Of a stretch of DNA of 64,000 nt, positions 27,416-36,931 are shown piece by piece; position 1 is the stretch's first letter; each line of letters opens with the position of its first letter. The translations under genes and the position numbers were made by a program. This DNA is from Hydrogenophaga sp. BPS33 (lineage in GTDB: Bacteria > Pseudomonadota > Gammaproteobacteria > Burkholderiales > Burkholderiaceae_C), in NCBI RefSeq assembly GCF_009859475.1, contig NZ_CP044549.1:6261782-6325781 (forward strand). Direction: 5' to 3'. The notes under the pieces are model-generated. The model ran no database searches. It worked only from the letters and a program-made list of their open reading frames with translations, and was not told where the DNA came from.

Positions 27416-27892
27416 ATGAAAGGCGACGCCAAAGTCATTGGCCACCTGCAGGCCCAGCTCAAGAACGAGCTCACGGCGATCAACCAGTATTTCGTGCACT
27501 ACCGCATGCTCAAACACTGGGGCCTGGACAAGCTTGCAGCCAAGGAATACGCAGAATCCATCGGCGAAATGAAGCATGCCGACAAGCTGATGGACCGCAT
27601 CTTCACACTCGATGGCCTGCCCAATCTGCAGGATCTGGGCAAGCTGCACATCGGCGAAGACGTGCCCGAAATCCTCAAAAGCGACCTCGGCCTGGAAACC
27701 GGCGCACAGGCCACCATCAAGGACGGCATTGCCCATTGCGAATCGGTGCGCGACTACGTCTCGCGCGACCTGCTGCAGGCGATCCTGGACGATACGGAAG
27801 AACACATCGACTTCCTGGAAACCCAGATCGACCTCGTCGGCAAGGTCGGCATCCAGAACTACCTGCAGAGCCAGATGGGCGAACTCAGCTGA
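27416..27892 (+). CDS. bfr: Bacterioferritin
   Basis: Iron-storage protein that forms a 24-mer, 158 residues as in E. coli. Conserved ligands are present: ferroxidase Glu18, Glu51, His54, Glu94 and His130, and haem-ligand Met52 (EMKHAD). The residue at the E. coli Glu127 position is Thr (DDTEEH), with Glu128 and Glu129 following, so the ferroxidase site may differ. The ATG at 27416 has a GGAAGG ribosome-binding site nine bases upstream. Divergent from hmuR; followed by a terminator and bfd. Confidence 0.95.
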   Translation: MKGDAKVIGHLQAQLKNELTAINQYFVHYRMLKHWGLDKLAAKEYAESIGEMKHADKLMDRIFTLDGLPNLQDLGKLHIGEDVPEILKSDLGLETGAQATIKDGIAHCESVRDYVSRDLLQAILDDTEEHIDFLETQIDLVGKVGIQNYLQSQMGELS

Positions 27893-27918
27893 TCCGCAAG
27901 GCGTCCCACTTTCACCAC

Positions 27919-27948
27919 AAAGCCCCGGTCTGTCCGGGGCTTTTTTTT
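27919..27948 (+). terminator. Intrinsic terminator after bfr
   Basis: AAGCCCCGG-TCTGT-CCGGGGCTT followed by eight T; a nine-base-pair stem directly after the bacterioferritin gene, separating it from bfd. Confidence 0.9.
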
Positions 27949-28025
27949 GGACTTTTGAATACGATCAATTATCATTTGCGAACTTGTTGCGGCCCCCAAG
28001 GCTGTTTTCCCAGGTACCCACATCC

Positions 28026-28250
28026 ATGATCGTTTGCGTTTGCCATCGCGTCAGTGACCAGACCATCGCACGTTGCGCGCGATCGGGCATGGCCTTTGAC
28101 GACCTCCAGCTGGAGCTGGGTGTGGCCACGCAATGCGGCCAGTGTGAGTCCTGCGCCCGCGCGCTGTGGTCGGAATGCACACCGCAGCAATCGGTGGTGC
28201 ACCTGCAGCTGCACCCCGCGACGACGCCGGCCCAGGCAGCGGCCGCCTGA
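28026..28250 (+). CDS. bfd: Bacterioferritin-associated ferredoxin
   Basis: A 74-residue [2Fe-2S] protein that reduces bacterioferritin to release iron. The N-terminal [11 protein letters not shown] gives Cys4 and Cys6; CGQCESC supplies Cys37, Cys40 and an additional Cys43. Length and spacing match Bfd. The A/T-rich stretch 27963-27981 upstream (AATTATCATTTG) is a weak Fur-box candidate; Fur control is usual for bfd. Located after bfr but beyond its terminator, so it has its own promoter. Confidence 0.94.
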   Translation: MIVCVCHRVSDQTIARCARSGMAFDDLQLELGVATQCGQCESCARALWSECTPQQSVVHLQLHPATTPAQAAAA

Positions 28251-28486
28251 TCGCCGATCTGCAGCAAGTCCCTCCTGACTTTCCCTGCCTGCCTCTCGCA
28301 GGCCGCAAGCCCTGCCGCATACTGCGTCCAAGGGCGCTGGTGCAGATCCCACCGATTTCCCGCTGAAAAGTCAAAAGCGTCACAACGCCCGTGCCGCTCA
28401 AGTACTGCGGGTTTTCCCGATCACTCCATTTAGAATGCGCAATTCGATTCCGCATTGCAAGACAACAACTCGCTGGAGACACGAGC

Positions 28487-30814
28487 ATGAGCATGGAAAA
28501 CACCGTCGAGAACAAGCGCGCCGAGCTGCGCCGCGCCGCCCTCAAGTACCACGAGTTCCCCGTTCCCGGCAAAGTGGCCATCGCCGCCACCAAGCAACTC
28601 GTCAACCAGCGCGACCTGGCGCTGGCGTATTCACCCGGCGTGGCCGCGCCCTGTGAAGAGATCGTGGCCGACCCGATCAACGCCTTCAAGTACACCAGCC
28701 GCGGCAATCTCGTGGCTGTCATCACCAACGGCACCGCCGTGCTCGGCCTGGGCGACATCGGCCCGCTGGCAGCCAAGCCCGTGATGGAAGGCAAGGGCGT
28801 GCTGTTCAAGAAGTTCTCGGGCATCGATGTGTTCGACATCGAGATCAACGAGAAGGACCCGGACAAGCTGGTCGAGATCATCGCCTCGCTCGAACCCACG
28901 TTCGGCGGCATCAACCTCGAAGACATCAAGGCGCCCGACTGCTTCTACGTGGAGCGCAAGCTGCGCGAGCGCATGAAGATCCCGGTTTTCCACGACGACC
29001 AGCACGGCACCGCCATCGTGGTCGGCGCGGCCATCCTCAACGGCCTGAAAGTGGTCGGCAAAGACCCGAAGAAGGTCAAGCTCGTGACCTCGGGCGCCGG
29101 CGCCGCAGCATTGGCTTGCCTGGGCCTGTTGGTCAAACTGGGCATTCCGCGCGAAAACATCTGGGTCACCGACCTGGCCGGCGTGGTCTACGAAGGCCGC
29201 ACCGAGCTGATGGACGAGGACAAAATCCAGTTCGCACAAAAGACCGATCACCGCACGCTCACCGACGTGATCGCGGACGCCGACATCTTCCTGGGCCTCT
29301 CGGCCGGTGGTGTGCTCAAGCCCGACATGGTCCGAAAGATGGCGGCCAGACCCATCATCCTCGCCTTGGCCAACCCGAACCCCGAGATATCACCCGAAGA
29401 CGTGAAGTCGGTGCGTGACGACGCGATCATGGCGACCGGACGCACCGACTACCCGAACCAGGTCAACAACGTCCTGTGCTTTCCGTACATCTTCCGCGGC
29501 GCGCTCGATGCCGGTGCCTCGACCATCACCGATGAAATGGAAGTCGCCGCGGTGCATGCCATCGCCGAGCTGGCACAAGCCGAACAAAGCGAAGTGGTGG
29601 CCGCAGCCTATGCGGGTGAAAAGCTGGCTTTCGGTCCCGAGTACCTCATTCCCAAACCCTTCGATCCGCGTCTGATGATGAAGATCGCGCCAGCCGTGGC
29701 GCAGGCGGCGGCCGACAGCGGCGTTGCATTGCGGCCCGTGGCCGACATGGCCGCCTACCGCGAAAAACTGCAGAGCTTCGTGTTCGCTTCGGGCACCACC
29801 ATGAAGCCGATCTTCGCCGCCGCGAAGGTGGCGGCGCGCAAGCGCGTGGCGTATGCGGAAGGCGAAGAGGAACGCGTGCTGCGCGCCTGCCAGATCGTGG
29901 TCGACGAAGGCCTGGCGCGGCCCACCTTGATCGGTCGCCCAGCCATCATTGCGCAACGCATCGAGAAATTCGGCCTGCGGCTGCGCGAAGAGCTCGACTA
30001 CGACGTGGTGAACGTCGAACAGGACAACCGCTACCGCGACTTCTGGCAGACCTACCATCGCATGACCGAACGCAAGGGCGTGACGCAGCAACTGGCGAAG
30101 ATCGAAATGCGCCGCCGCCTCACGCTGATCGGGGCGATGCTGCTGCACAAGGGCGAGGTCGACGGCCTGATCTGCGGCACCTGGGGCACCACCCAGCACC
30201 ACCTGAAGTACATCGACCAGGTCATCGGCAAGCGCGCCGGCGGAAGCCCCAGCACCGCGCAGGACGTGCAGATCTATGCCTGCATGAACGGCCTGATGCT
30301 GCCCGGGCGCCAGGTGTTCCTGGTCGACACCCACGTGAACTACGACCCCACACCCGAAGAACTGTGCGAGATCACCGTCATGGCGGCCGAGGAAATGCTG
30401 CGCTTCGGCCTGCAACCGAAGGTGGCCCTTCTGTCGCACTCCAACTTCGGCTCCAGCGACGAACCGAGTGCCGTGAAGATGCGCCGCACGCTGGCGCTGC
30501 TGCGCAACCAGGCACCGTGGCTGGAGGTAGACGGCGAAATGCACGGCGATGTGGCGCTGGACGCTGATGCGCGCAATACCCTCATGCCCAACAGCACGCT
30601 CCAAGGCGGGGCCAATCTGTTGGTGCTGCCCAACATCGACGCGGCCAACATTTCTTACAACCTGCTCAAGACCGCTGCAGGCGGCAATATCGCCATCGGA
30701 CCGGTGCTGTTGGGTGCAGACAAGCCGGTGCACATCCTGACCCCCAGCGCCACCGTGCGGCGCATCGTCAATATGACAGCGCTGACCGTGGCCGACGCCA
30801 ACGTTTCGCGTTGA
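28487..30814 (+). CDS. maeB: NADP-dependent malic enzyme with phosphotransacetylase-like C-terminal domain
   Basis: Converts malate to pyruvate, CO2 and NADPH. At 775 residues it has the long MaeB layout: a malic-enzyme N-domain ([16 protein letters not shown]), the NAD(P)-binding domain ([16 protein letters not shown]) with the metal-site DDQHGTA, and from about residue 430 a phosphotransacetylase-like domain ([34 protein letters not shown]) that is thought to sense acetyl-CoA rather than catalyse. The ATG at 28487 has CTGGAG 10 bases upstream; longer in-frame sequence upstream is not conserved-looking. A perfect-stem terminator follows at 30860. Confidence 0.97.
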   Translation: MSMENTVENKRAELRRAALKYHEFPVPGKVAIAATKQLVNQRDLALAYSPGVAAPCEEIVADPINAFKYTSRGNLVAVITNGTAVLGLGDIGPLAAKPVMEGKGVLFKKFSGIDVFDIEINEKDPDKLVEIIASLEPTFGGINLEDIKAPDCFYVERKLRERMKIPVFHDDQHGTAIVVGAAILNGLKVVGKDPKKVKLVTSGAGAAALACLGLLVKLGIPRENIWVTDLAGVVYEGRTELMDEDKIQFAQKTDHRTLTDVIADADIFLGLSAGGVLKPDMVRKMAARPIILALANPNPEISPEDVKSVRDDAIMATGRTDYPNQVNNVLCFPYIFRGALDAGASTITDEMEVAAVHAIAELAQAEQSEVVAAAYAGEKLAFGPEYLIPKPFDPRLMMKIAPAVAQAAADSGVALRPVADMAAYREKLQSFVFASGTTMKPIFAAAKVAARKRVAYAEGEEERVLRACQIVVDEGLARPTLIGRPAIIAQRIEKFGLRLREELDYDVVNVEQDNRYRDFWQTYHRMTERKGVTQQLAKIEMRRRLTLIGAMLLHKGEVDGLICGTWGTTQHHLKYIDQVIGKRAGGSPSTAQDVQIYACMNGLMLPGRQVFLVDTHVNYDPTPEELCEITVMAAEEMLRFGLQPKVALLSHSNFGSSDEPSAVKMRRTLALLRNQAPWLEVDGEMHGDVALDADARNTLMPNSTLQGGANLLVLPNIDAANISYNLLKTAAGGNIAIGPVLLGADKPVHILTPSATVRRIVNMTALTVADANVSR

Positions 30815-30859
30815 AGTCTGCTGAAAAAGCAAGCGCTAACTTTTTCAAACGTTTCTGAG

Positions 30860-30899
30860 GCAAGGCTTTGCTGATCTTTTCAGCAAAGCCTTGCTTTTC
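30860..30899 (+). terminator. Strong intrinsic terminator after maeB
   Basis: Fifteen-base perfect inverted repeat (GCAAGGCTTTGCTGA / TCAGCAAAGCCTTGC) with a five-base loop, followed by TTTT. It lies 45 bases past the maeB stop. The remaining gap to 31033 shows no gene. Confidence 0.8.
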
Positions 30900-31033
30900 A
30901 CCCCCATCTCAGGCACACTAGCGCGCTTGGAATTCAGGGTTAACCCGCCCCTTGAACGGTCAAAAAATTCGTACTTTCGTGCTGATTTTTGCGTTTTTGC
31001 CGCGGATTGGCCCCATCAGGAGCTAGTGGTTTC

Positions 31034-31468
31034 ATGGATCTGAAACAGGTCCGGACGCGTTTCAAAAGCACCAGGGGAATGGCCTCCAAGGCCTTGGCGA
31101 TCACGTTGATCGCCGCACTTGGCACCATACTGGTGCAAGCCCGAACCCCTGATGCCGCAGCCGCCGGATCCAACGCCGCCGTGATGGTGGAAGTTTCAGG
31201 TTTGCCGGTGCAGGGCCAGGAAGTGCTCGGCCGGATTCGACAAGGCGGTCCGTTTCGCTACGACAAGGACGGCTCGGTGTTTGGCAATCGCGAACGCCTG
31301 TTGCCAGGTGAAAAGCGCGGGTACTACCGGGAATACACGGTGCCCACCCCTGGGGTTCGGCATCGGGGAGCCCGACGGATCGTGTGTGGGGGGTTCAAGC
31401 CCCGGGTTCCTGACACGTGTTATTACACCGAAGACCACTACAGCAGCTTTCGGCTGATCCTGCAGTGA
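31034..31468 (+). CDS. Secreted or membrane-tethered guanyl-specific ribonuclease (RNase Sa/barnase family)
   Basis: A 144-residue protein with an N-terminal hydrophobic segment (ALAITLIAALGTILVQA, about 20-36) and a C-terminal microbial ribonuclease domain. The catalytic set of RNase Sa is recognisable: Glu100 in YREYTVPTPG, the Arg pair in RGARRI (114-115) and His135 in EDHYSSF. Cys118 and Cys129 could form a disulfide. It should cleave single-stranded RNA after G. The next gene encodes a barstar-type inhibitor, so the two act as a toxin/inhibitor pair. An in-frame ATG at 30989 is the alternative start. Confidence 0.92.
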   Translation: MDLKQVRTRFKSTRGMASKALAITLIAALGTILVQARTPDAAAAGSNAAVMVEVSGLPVQGQEVLGRIRQGGPFRYDKDGSVFGNRERLLPGEKRGYYREYTVPTPGVRHRGARRIVCGGFKPRVPDTCYYTEDHYSSFRLILQ

Positions 31469-31528
31469 ACCTTCGGCGGTGTGAACGGTTTTTTTTATTC
31501 AACTTTGACCTTAGAAAGAGACACGGAG

Positions 31529-32071
31529 ATGGACACGCCACTTCGTAACGTACGTTCCAACATCGTCCAGTCGATCCGCGCCCATGGCGTGAAAGACCTG
31601 CAGGCCGCGGCCGAGCACTTGGGACACCACTTCCTGTACGCCAATCTGGCAAAGGCCCAGAGCAAGCAGGACGTGCTGGAATTGATCGCTGCGCAATACA
31701 CCCTGCCGGCGCACTTCGGCAAAAACTTCGATGCGCTGTACGACTGCATGACCGACATGGTCCACAAGTCGGGTCCGCAGACCGGCTTCATCGTGGTGCT
31801 GGAACACATTCCGGCACACGCCAAGTTCGACAAGGAAGCACGTGAGCAGTTGCTCGACATCTTCCGCGATGCCGCCGACTACTGGTCCGACCGGAAGATC
31901 CCGTTCCGCTGCTTCTATTCGTTCTCCGTGGCGCGCGCGCCCAAGGGCGAAGAGCCGATCGAGGTGCAGACCGATGAACCGATGCCCACCGACAAGATCC
32001 TGGATGTGAGTCCGATGGCGTTGCGCATGAGCAGCCCCTTCAACGCGGGTTACTGGCTGGCCGCAGCCTGA
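31529..32071 (+). CDS. Barstar-family ribonuclease inhibitor, extended
   Basis: A 180-residue cytosolic protein. The barstar fold is marked by AAQYTLPAHFGKNFDALYDC, the segment that plugs the active site in the barnase-barstar complex, followed by GFIVVLEHI and a helix ending LLDIF. Barstar itself is about 90 residues; here there are N- and C-terminal extensions, the latter Pro/Asp-rich (PIEVQTDEPMPTDK). It follows the ribonuclease by 60 bases and probably protects the cytoplasm from unexported enzyme. ATG at 31529 with GGAG close upstream. Confidence 0.92.
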   Translation: MDTPLRNVRSNIVQSIRAHGVKDLQAAAEHLGHHFLYANLAKAQSKQDVLELIAAQYTLPAHFGKNFDALYDCMTDMVHKSGPQTGFIVVLEHIPAHAKFDKEAREQLLDIFRDAADYWSDRKIPFRCFYSFSVARAPKGEEPIEVQTDEPMPTDKILDVSPMALRMSSPFNAGYWLAAA

Positions 32072-32087
32072 CCCTCGAAGCAACGGG

Positions 32088-32119
32088 AAAAAGCCGCGAC
32101 GCCTGCCGCGGCTTTTTTT
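32088..32119. terminator. Bidirectional intrinsic terminator between barstar gene and rsmA
   Basis: AAAAAGCCGCG-ACGCCTGC-CGCGGCTTTTTTT has A and T tracts on both sides, so it can end both convergent genes. Confidence 0.88.
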
Positions 32120-32882
32120 ACGCCTGCAGGGCCTGCATCAAGCCGACGTACTCGCCCACAGGCACCTCTTCGGCCCTTCGCTGCAGGTCGAATCCGCCGC
32201 TGTAGCCTTGTTCGTCGAGCCAGCGGCCCAGGGTGTTGCGCAGGATCTTGCGGCGCTGGCTGAAGGCCACCTGCACCATCGCCCCAAAGCGCACGATGTC
32301 GATGTTCGGCGGCTCGGCCAGCGGCAACATCCGCACGATGGCACTGTCGACGCGCGGGGGCGGATCGAAGCTCTCCGGCGGTACGAACAGCACGTTGTCC
32401 ATGGCGTAACGCCATTGCAGCATCACGCTCAGGCGACTGTAGTCGGCCGTGGCGGGACGCGCGACCATGCGGTCGATCACTTCCTTCTGCAGCATGAAGT
32501 GCTGATCCCGCACCACGTCGACGTGGCCGAGCAGATGGAACAGGATGGGCGTGGAAATGTTGTAGGGCAGGTTGCCGACGACGCGCAGCTTCTGCGCTGG
32601 CCATCGCAGCGACAACGCGGTGAAATCCACCTTCAGCACATCCGACTCGATCACATCCAACTGCCCGTGGGACCGCAACCGGGCAGCGAGGTCCCGGTCG
32701 AGTTCGATCACGGCCAGCCGCCCCAGGCGCTCGACCAAGGGTTGCGTGAGCGCGGCCAAGCCCGGCCCGATTTCGACCATCGCATCGCCGCGCGCAGGCG
32801 CAATGGCGGCCACGATGGCGTCGATGATGGCGTCGTCGGTCAGAAAGTGCTGACCAAAACGCTTGCGGGCGATGTGTTTCAT
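32118..32882 (-). CDS. rsmA: 16S rRNA dimethyladenosine transferase (KsgA)
   Basis: Dimethylates two adjacent adenines near the 3' end of 16S rRNA during 30S maturation. It has 254 residues. The N-terminal RKRFGQHFL, the SAM-binding [11 protein letters not shown] and the catalytic NLPYNIS motif are all present. Downstream of surA and lptD on the minus strand, the same order (lptD-surA-ksgA) seen in many proteobacteria apart from pdxA, which is absent here. Confidence 0.97.
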   Translation of the reverse strand: MKHIARKRFGQHFLTDDAIIDAIVAAIAPARGDAMVEIGPGLAALTQPLVERLGRLAVIELDRDLAARLRSHGQLDVIESDVLKVDFTALSLRWPAQKLRVVGNLPYNISTPILFHLLGHVDVVRDQHFMLQKEVIDRMVARPATADYSRLSVMLQWRYAMDNVLFVPPESFDPPPRVDSAIVRMLPLAEPPNIDIVRFGAMVQVAFSQRRKILRNTLGRWLDEQGYSGGFDLQRRAEEVPVGEYVGLMQALQA

Positions 32883-32919
32883 GCCATGTGGCCGTCGCTC
32901 GACCCAGCGGAACTATGCC

Positions 32920-34314
32920 TCACGGCTGCGGGGCTTCCCGAAGCTCCACAAACGCGCGGCCCCGCACGTCCTGTGCCCAGGTGTTCAAGGCCTCGTCGAT
33001 CTTTTTCTCGCGCACCAGGCCACGCACCATCTCACGTTGATCGCGCTGCGACAAAGTGTTCTGGCGGCGCTCTTCCACGCGGATGAGGTGCACACCGAAA
33101 CGGGACACCAGCGGCTCTGACATCTCGCCAGGCCGCAGGTTGGCCATGGCCTGCTCGAACTCGGGCACGAACTGGCCGGGATTGGCCCAGCCCAAGTCGC
33201 CGCCCTGCGGGGCCGAACCATCCTGGCTGTGTTCGCGCGCCAGGGCTTCGAAAGTCGCCTGGCCGCTGGCAATCTGCTGGCGATAGCCGGCCAAGCGCGA
33301 CAACGCCTCGGCTTCGCTGAGTTGGGCACTGGTGCGCAACAGGATGTGGCGCGCACGGGTCTGCGTGATGGTGGCACCCGGCATGGCGCCTTGGCGCTTG
33401 TCGACCACCTTGAGCACGTGGAAACCGGCGGGGCTGCGCAAGGGGCCTGCCACACCACCGACGTTGAGCGCGCGGGTGGCGTTGACGAAGAGCTCGGGCA
33501 GGCGGTTCGCTGCGCGCATGCCGAGCAGGCCCCCGTTGGCCCGCTCGGGCGCATCGGAGAATTCGCGTGCCACGGCAGCGAAATCGCCCCCCGCACGCGC
33601 CCGTTCTGCGGCCTGTTGCGCGCGTGCCTGCAACTCCTGCACCCGCTGTTCACTGGCGCCTTCGGGCACGGTCACCAGCACGTGCCCCAGATTCAGTTCC
33701 AGGCTATCGGCCGAGCCGCTGCCCTGCTGATCGCGGATGAATTCGTCGATGTCTGCCTCGCTCACGCGCACGCGCGAGTCCACTTGCCGCTCATGGATGC
33801 GTTGCAGCAGAATCTGCCGGCGCAGGTCGCCGCGAAAGCGGTTGATGTCCAGGCCTTCGGCCGCGAGGCGCCGGCGAAGTGCCTCGGGCGTCATCTGGTT
33901 CTGAGCCGCAACGCTCAGCTCGGCCTGCGTCACGGCGGCTTCGTCCACGGTGATCCCGAGTTCGGTGGCCTGTTGCAGCTGCGCGCGCTCGTTGATGAGC
34001 TGCTCGAGCACTTCGCGCGCCAGCACCTCGCGCGATGGCATGGCACCACCCCGTTCGCTCAGTTGCTGTTCCACACGCGCCAGACGCTGGCGCACCTCGC
34101 TATTGGTGATGGGTTCGGAGTTGACCAGGGCGACGATGTAGTCGGCGGTGGCCTGCCCCGTCGCGGGTGCGGATGTCGGCGGACTCGGATTGCGCGGTAC
34201 ATTGAGCTGGCCCGAGGGGCGCAGGCCCTGGGCCTGCGCCGCACTGGTCCACAACAGAGAAGCACACAGGCACCAGGCGGACAGGCGTGATGGAGCGGTA
34301 GAACGGTCAGTCAT
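32920..34314 (-). CDS. surA: Periplasmic chaperone and peptidyl-prolyl isomerase SurA
   Basis: Outer-membrane-protein chaperone of 464 residues. A signal peptide (LSAWCLCASLLWTSAAQAQ) precedes the SurA N-domain (YIVALVNSEPITNSEVRQRL) and two parvulin domains, about residues 200-300 (LGHVLVTVPEG) and 315-415 (RARHILLRTSAQLS; QGGDLGWANPGQFVPEFE). Its start overlaps the end of lptD by eight bases, fitting co-expression with the LptD it helps fold. Confidence 0.97.
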   Translation of the reverse strand: MTDRSTAPSRLSAWCLCASLLWTSAAQAQGLRPSGQLNVPRNPSPPTSAPATGQATADYIVALVNSEPITNSEVRQRLARVEQQLSERGGAMPSREVLAREVLEQLINERAQLQQATELGITVDEAAVTQAELSVAAQNQMTPEALRRRLAAEGLDINRFRGDLRRQILLQRIHERQVDSRVRVSEADIDEFIRDQQGSGSADSLELNLGHVLVTVPEGASEQRVQELQARAQQAAERARAGGDFAAVAREFSDAPERANGGLLGMRAANRLPELFVNATRALNVGGVAGPLRSPAGFHVLKVVDKRQGAMPGATITQTRARHILLRTSAQLSEAEALSRLAGYRQQIASGQATFEALAREHSQDGSAPQGGDLGWANPGQFVPEFEQAMANLRPGEMSEPLVSRFGVHLIRVEERRQNTLSQRDQREMVRGLVREKKIDEALNTWAQDVRGRAFVELREAPQP

Positions 34315-36784
34315 ATTGGGTGAACCGGCTGGGCGGGTTGATTTCTTCGCGCAGGTATTGGTAGCGCGGCACGTTTTCCTTGAGTGTCTTCAAGGGATTG
34401 GATCCCAGGCGGGAGAAACCGCTGAATTCCAGCTGGAACAGGATGCGCTGGTTGGCGGTCAGCGCGCTGCGTTGCAGGCGCTCGACCACGACACGGCCAA
34501 TCCAGCAACCCGCATCGTACTCAAAACCGGCGACCAGATCGACCACCTTGCGGTCGGGCACGCTGTAGTTGATGCGGCCGACCGCGTACCACTGGCCTTC
34601 CCCCAGGGCACGCCCCGGCACGCTGGTGCGCGGTTCGTCCCACAGGTCGTTGAGCGGCCATTGCCAACCGAATTCGTACTGTTCGCTCACGCCGCGCTGC
34701 AGCCGGTACGCGGCGCTGAGCACGCGGTAGCGGCTGGGCGTGTAGCGCGCGGCCAGCGTCGTGCGCACGGACTCGCGGCTGCCCGGGCTGTATTGGAAGT
34801 TGGTGTCCACCATCCACTTCGGGCTCCACTGCACGCGTGTGGCCAGGAGGATGTCGCTCAGACGCTCCTGCACGGGGTCGCCCCCGGGCAGGCCACTGGC
34901 GTTGGGCAGGAAGACGTTTTGGTTGCGGATGAGGTAGCGTTGGGCCAGGCCCACGCGCACGATTTCCGCGCCCGATTCAGGGTCCAGCAGGCGCGAGCTC
35001 GCGCCCACGGTGATGGCGCGGGTGTCGGAGATGCGGTCGTTGCCGCCGAACACGTTCTCCGAAAAGATGGTGGCGAAGTTGAAGTCGTTCGCCGCGGAGT
35101 CGTAGTTGGGCAGCATGCTCTGGTCGCGGTAGGGCGTCCAGGTGAAGAAGGCGCGCGGCTCCAGGGTCTGCACGAAGTTGCGGCCGAAGTAACGGGCATC
35201 GCGCTCGAAGATCAACCCACCGTCCAGGCTCACGGTGGGCAGCACGCGCGAGGCGGAGCGCGAGCCGGTGGCGATCGGGGAGTCGAACTGGTATTGGGTG
35301 GCGTGCAACTGCGCGCGCGGCTTGATGAACCAGCCCGGCGCCTCCCAGCGCCGGCTCAGTTCGGCAATCGTCATGGAGCGCGACCCATTGGTTTGCCCGG
35401 TGAGGCGGGGGTCGGATTCGAAGCGGGTGTAGTCGCCCGTCACCGACCAATGCCAGTCGTTCACGCCGGCGATGCGCGCGTCGCCTCGGCTGTAGCGCAG
35501 CGCCACCGAGGGCATGCGGTCGTACGGCGGCGTGATGGGCGAGTCGATGTCCTGCAGGGTCTGCCAGCTGTAGGCGCCCGCGCTCAAGGCCCAGGGCCCG
35601 CGGTTCCAGCTGTACACGGCGTTGGCCGCGAGCAGGCGGTTGGTCAACGAGGCCGTGGCGCGCGGGAAGTCGCGCCAGTAGTTGTCGTCGCTCACGCGGT
35701 TGATGTCGAGCCGCAAGCCCGCCGACCCGCCCAGCCCCAGCCGCGAGCCGCTCAGGTTCTGGTCGTGGATCCAGCTGTAGCCCCAGCGGTTGGCGTCGCG
35801 CAGTGGGTCCGACGGCATGAACGCACCGCGCACCTGGCCATAGTAGCTGGGCTGCAGGTAACGCACCTCGGCGCCCAGGTCGACACCGCGCTTGCTCATC
35901 AACGTGGGGTAGAGCGTGGCGTCGAGGTTGGGCGCAATGTTGAGGTAGTAGGGCACGGTGAGTTCGAGCCCGTTGACGTTGTCGAGGTTGATCGTGGGCG
36001 GCAACAGCCCCGACTTGCGCTTGTCGCTGAGCGGGAAGGTGAAATATGGCCAGCCCAGGATGGGCACGCCCTTGAACTCGACCACGCCACCGGTGGCCTT
36101 GCCCATCTCTTCGACGTTGTCGAATTCGATCTTGGTGGCGCGCACGAGCCAGGCGGGCATCCAGTCGGCGCCGGGCACGCGCGGGCAGGTGGAGTAGCGC
36201 GCGTTGTGCGCCACGCCATGGTCTGCATCCAGAAAATCGATCCGGCTGGCGTCGCCCTTGCCTTCGTTCTTGAGCAGCGTGAACTCGGGTTCCTCGAACT
36301 GGCCCTTGAACGTGTCCACGTTGATCTGCAGCTCGGGGCCTTCAAAGCGGTCGCCGCCGCGGTTGATCAACACGTTGCCGCTGGCCTTGGCTTCGCCGTC
36401 GCGCTGGTCGTATTCCAGCCGGTCGCCCTTGATCACCATGTCGTGGCGGCGCAGTTCGGCGCTGCCTTCGACGGTGGTCACGCCTTCGGTCTGGCTTTCC
36501 AGGCGGTCGCCCGAGACGAAGGTCGGCGCCTGCTTCTGCACGTCTTCGGGCAGGTTCTCCTGCAACATGCGGCTGCCCTTGAGCTGGGCCGCGGGCGTGG
36601 GTGCCACTGGTTCGTCACCATCGCCCGATTGCGCGAGCGCCCAGCCCGGCGCCACGAGCGCACCCAGGGCGATCGCTGCGAGCAGGCCTTGCACCGCGCG
36701 CGCCACGGGCGCTGCCACGAACAACGGGGCGGCGAGCAGGCCGCGCGAGCGGTGGGTAGGTAGCGGTTCGGTGCGGCGCTTCAA
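34307..36784 (-). CDS. lptD: LPS-assembly protein LptD
   Basis: Outer-membrane beta-barrel that inserts lipopolysaccharide into the outer leaflet with LptE. Length 825 residues. After a signal segment (AIALGALVAPGWALAQ) comes the OstA/LptA-like jellyroll (GDRLESQTEGVTTVEG, GNVLINRGGDRFEGPEL), then the barrel (about 260-825), ending in FTQYD. It starts 147 bases from the divergent amgK. Cys residues for interdomain disulfides are sparse compared with E. coli. Co-transcribed with surA. Confidence 0.97.
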   Translation of the reverse strand: MKRRTEPLPTHRSRGLLAAPLFVAAPVARAVQGLLAAIALGALVAPGWALAQSGDGDEPVAPTPAAQLKGSRMLQENLPEDVQKQAPTFVSGDRLESQTEGVTTVEGSAELRRHDMVIKGDRLEYDQRDGEAKASGNVLINRGGDRFEGPELQINVDTFKGQFEEPEFTLLKNEGKGDASRIDFLDADHGVAHNARYSTCPRVPGADWMPAWLVRATKIEFDNVEEMGKATGGVVEFKGVPILGWPYFTFPLSDKRKSGLLPPTINLDNVNGLELTVPYYLNIAPNLDATLYPTLMSKRGVDLGAEVRYLQPSYYGQVRGAFMPSDPLRDANRWGYSWIHDQNLSGSRLGLGGSAGLRLDINRVSDDNYWRDFPRATASLTNRLLAANAVYSWNRGPWALSAGAYSWQTLQDIDSPITPPYDRMPSVALRYSRGDARIAGVNDWHWSVTGDYTRFESDPRLTGQTNGSRSMTIAELSRRWEAPGWFIKPRAQLHATQYQFDSPIATGSRSASRVLPTVSLDGGLIFERDARYFGRNFVQTLEPRAFFTWTPYRDQSMLPNYDSAANDFNFATIFSENVFGGNDRISDTRAITVGASSRLLDPESGAEIVRVGLAQRYLIRNQNVFLPNASGLPGGDPVQERLSDILLATRVQWSPKWMVDTNFQYSPGSRESVRTTLAARYTPSRYRVLSAAYRLQRGVSEQYEFGWQWPLNDLWDEPRTSVPGRALGEGQWYAVGRINYSVPDRKVVDLVAGFEYDAGCWIGRVVVERLQRSALTANQRILFQLEFSGFSRLGSNPLKTLKENVPRYQYLREEINPPSRFTQYD

Positions 36785-36931
36785 GGGAATGGGACTTCGA
36801 TGGCCAGGCCGCCAGAACGGGCATGAAAGCCGGCCGCTGCCTGCAGGGTGGGTTTGTAGAATCTCTGGGCATTATCCACGGCCCGCCCCTTGGTCGAGCC
36901 TCTCGGCCAACGCCTCCATCCGACCACCCGC

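Noticed and set aside
31391..31412. GGTTCAAGCCCCGG, resembling a tRNA T-arm
   Set aside because: It lies inside the ribonuclease coding frame and no acceptor, D or anticodon arms surround it.
34148..36763. An 871-codon plus-strand frame
   Set aside because: Antisense to lptD; no recognisable motif and Arg/His/Val/Gly bias.
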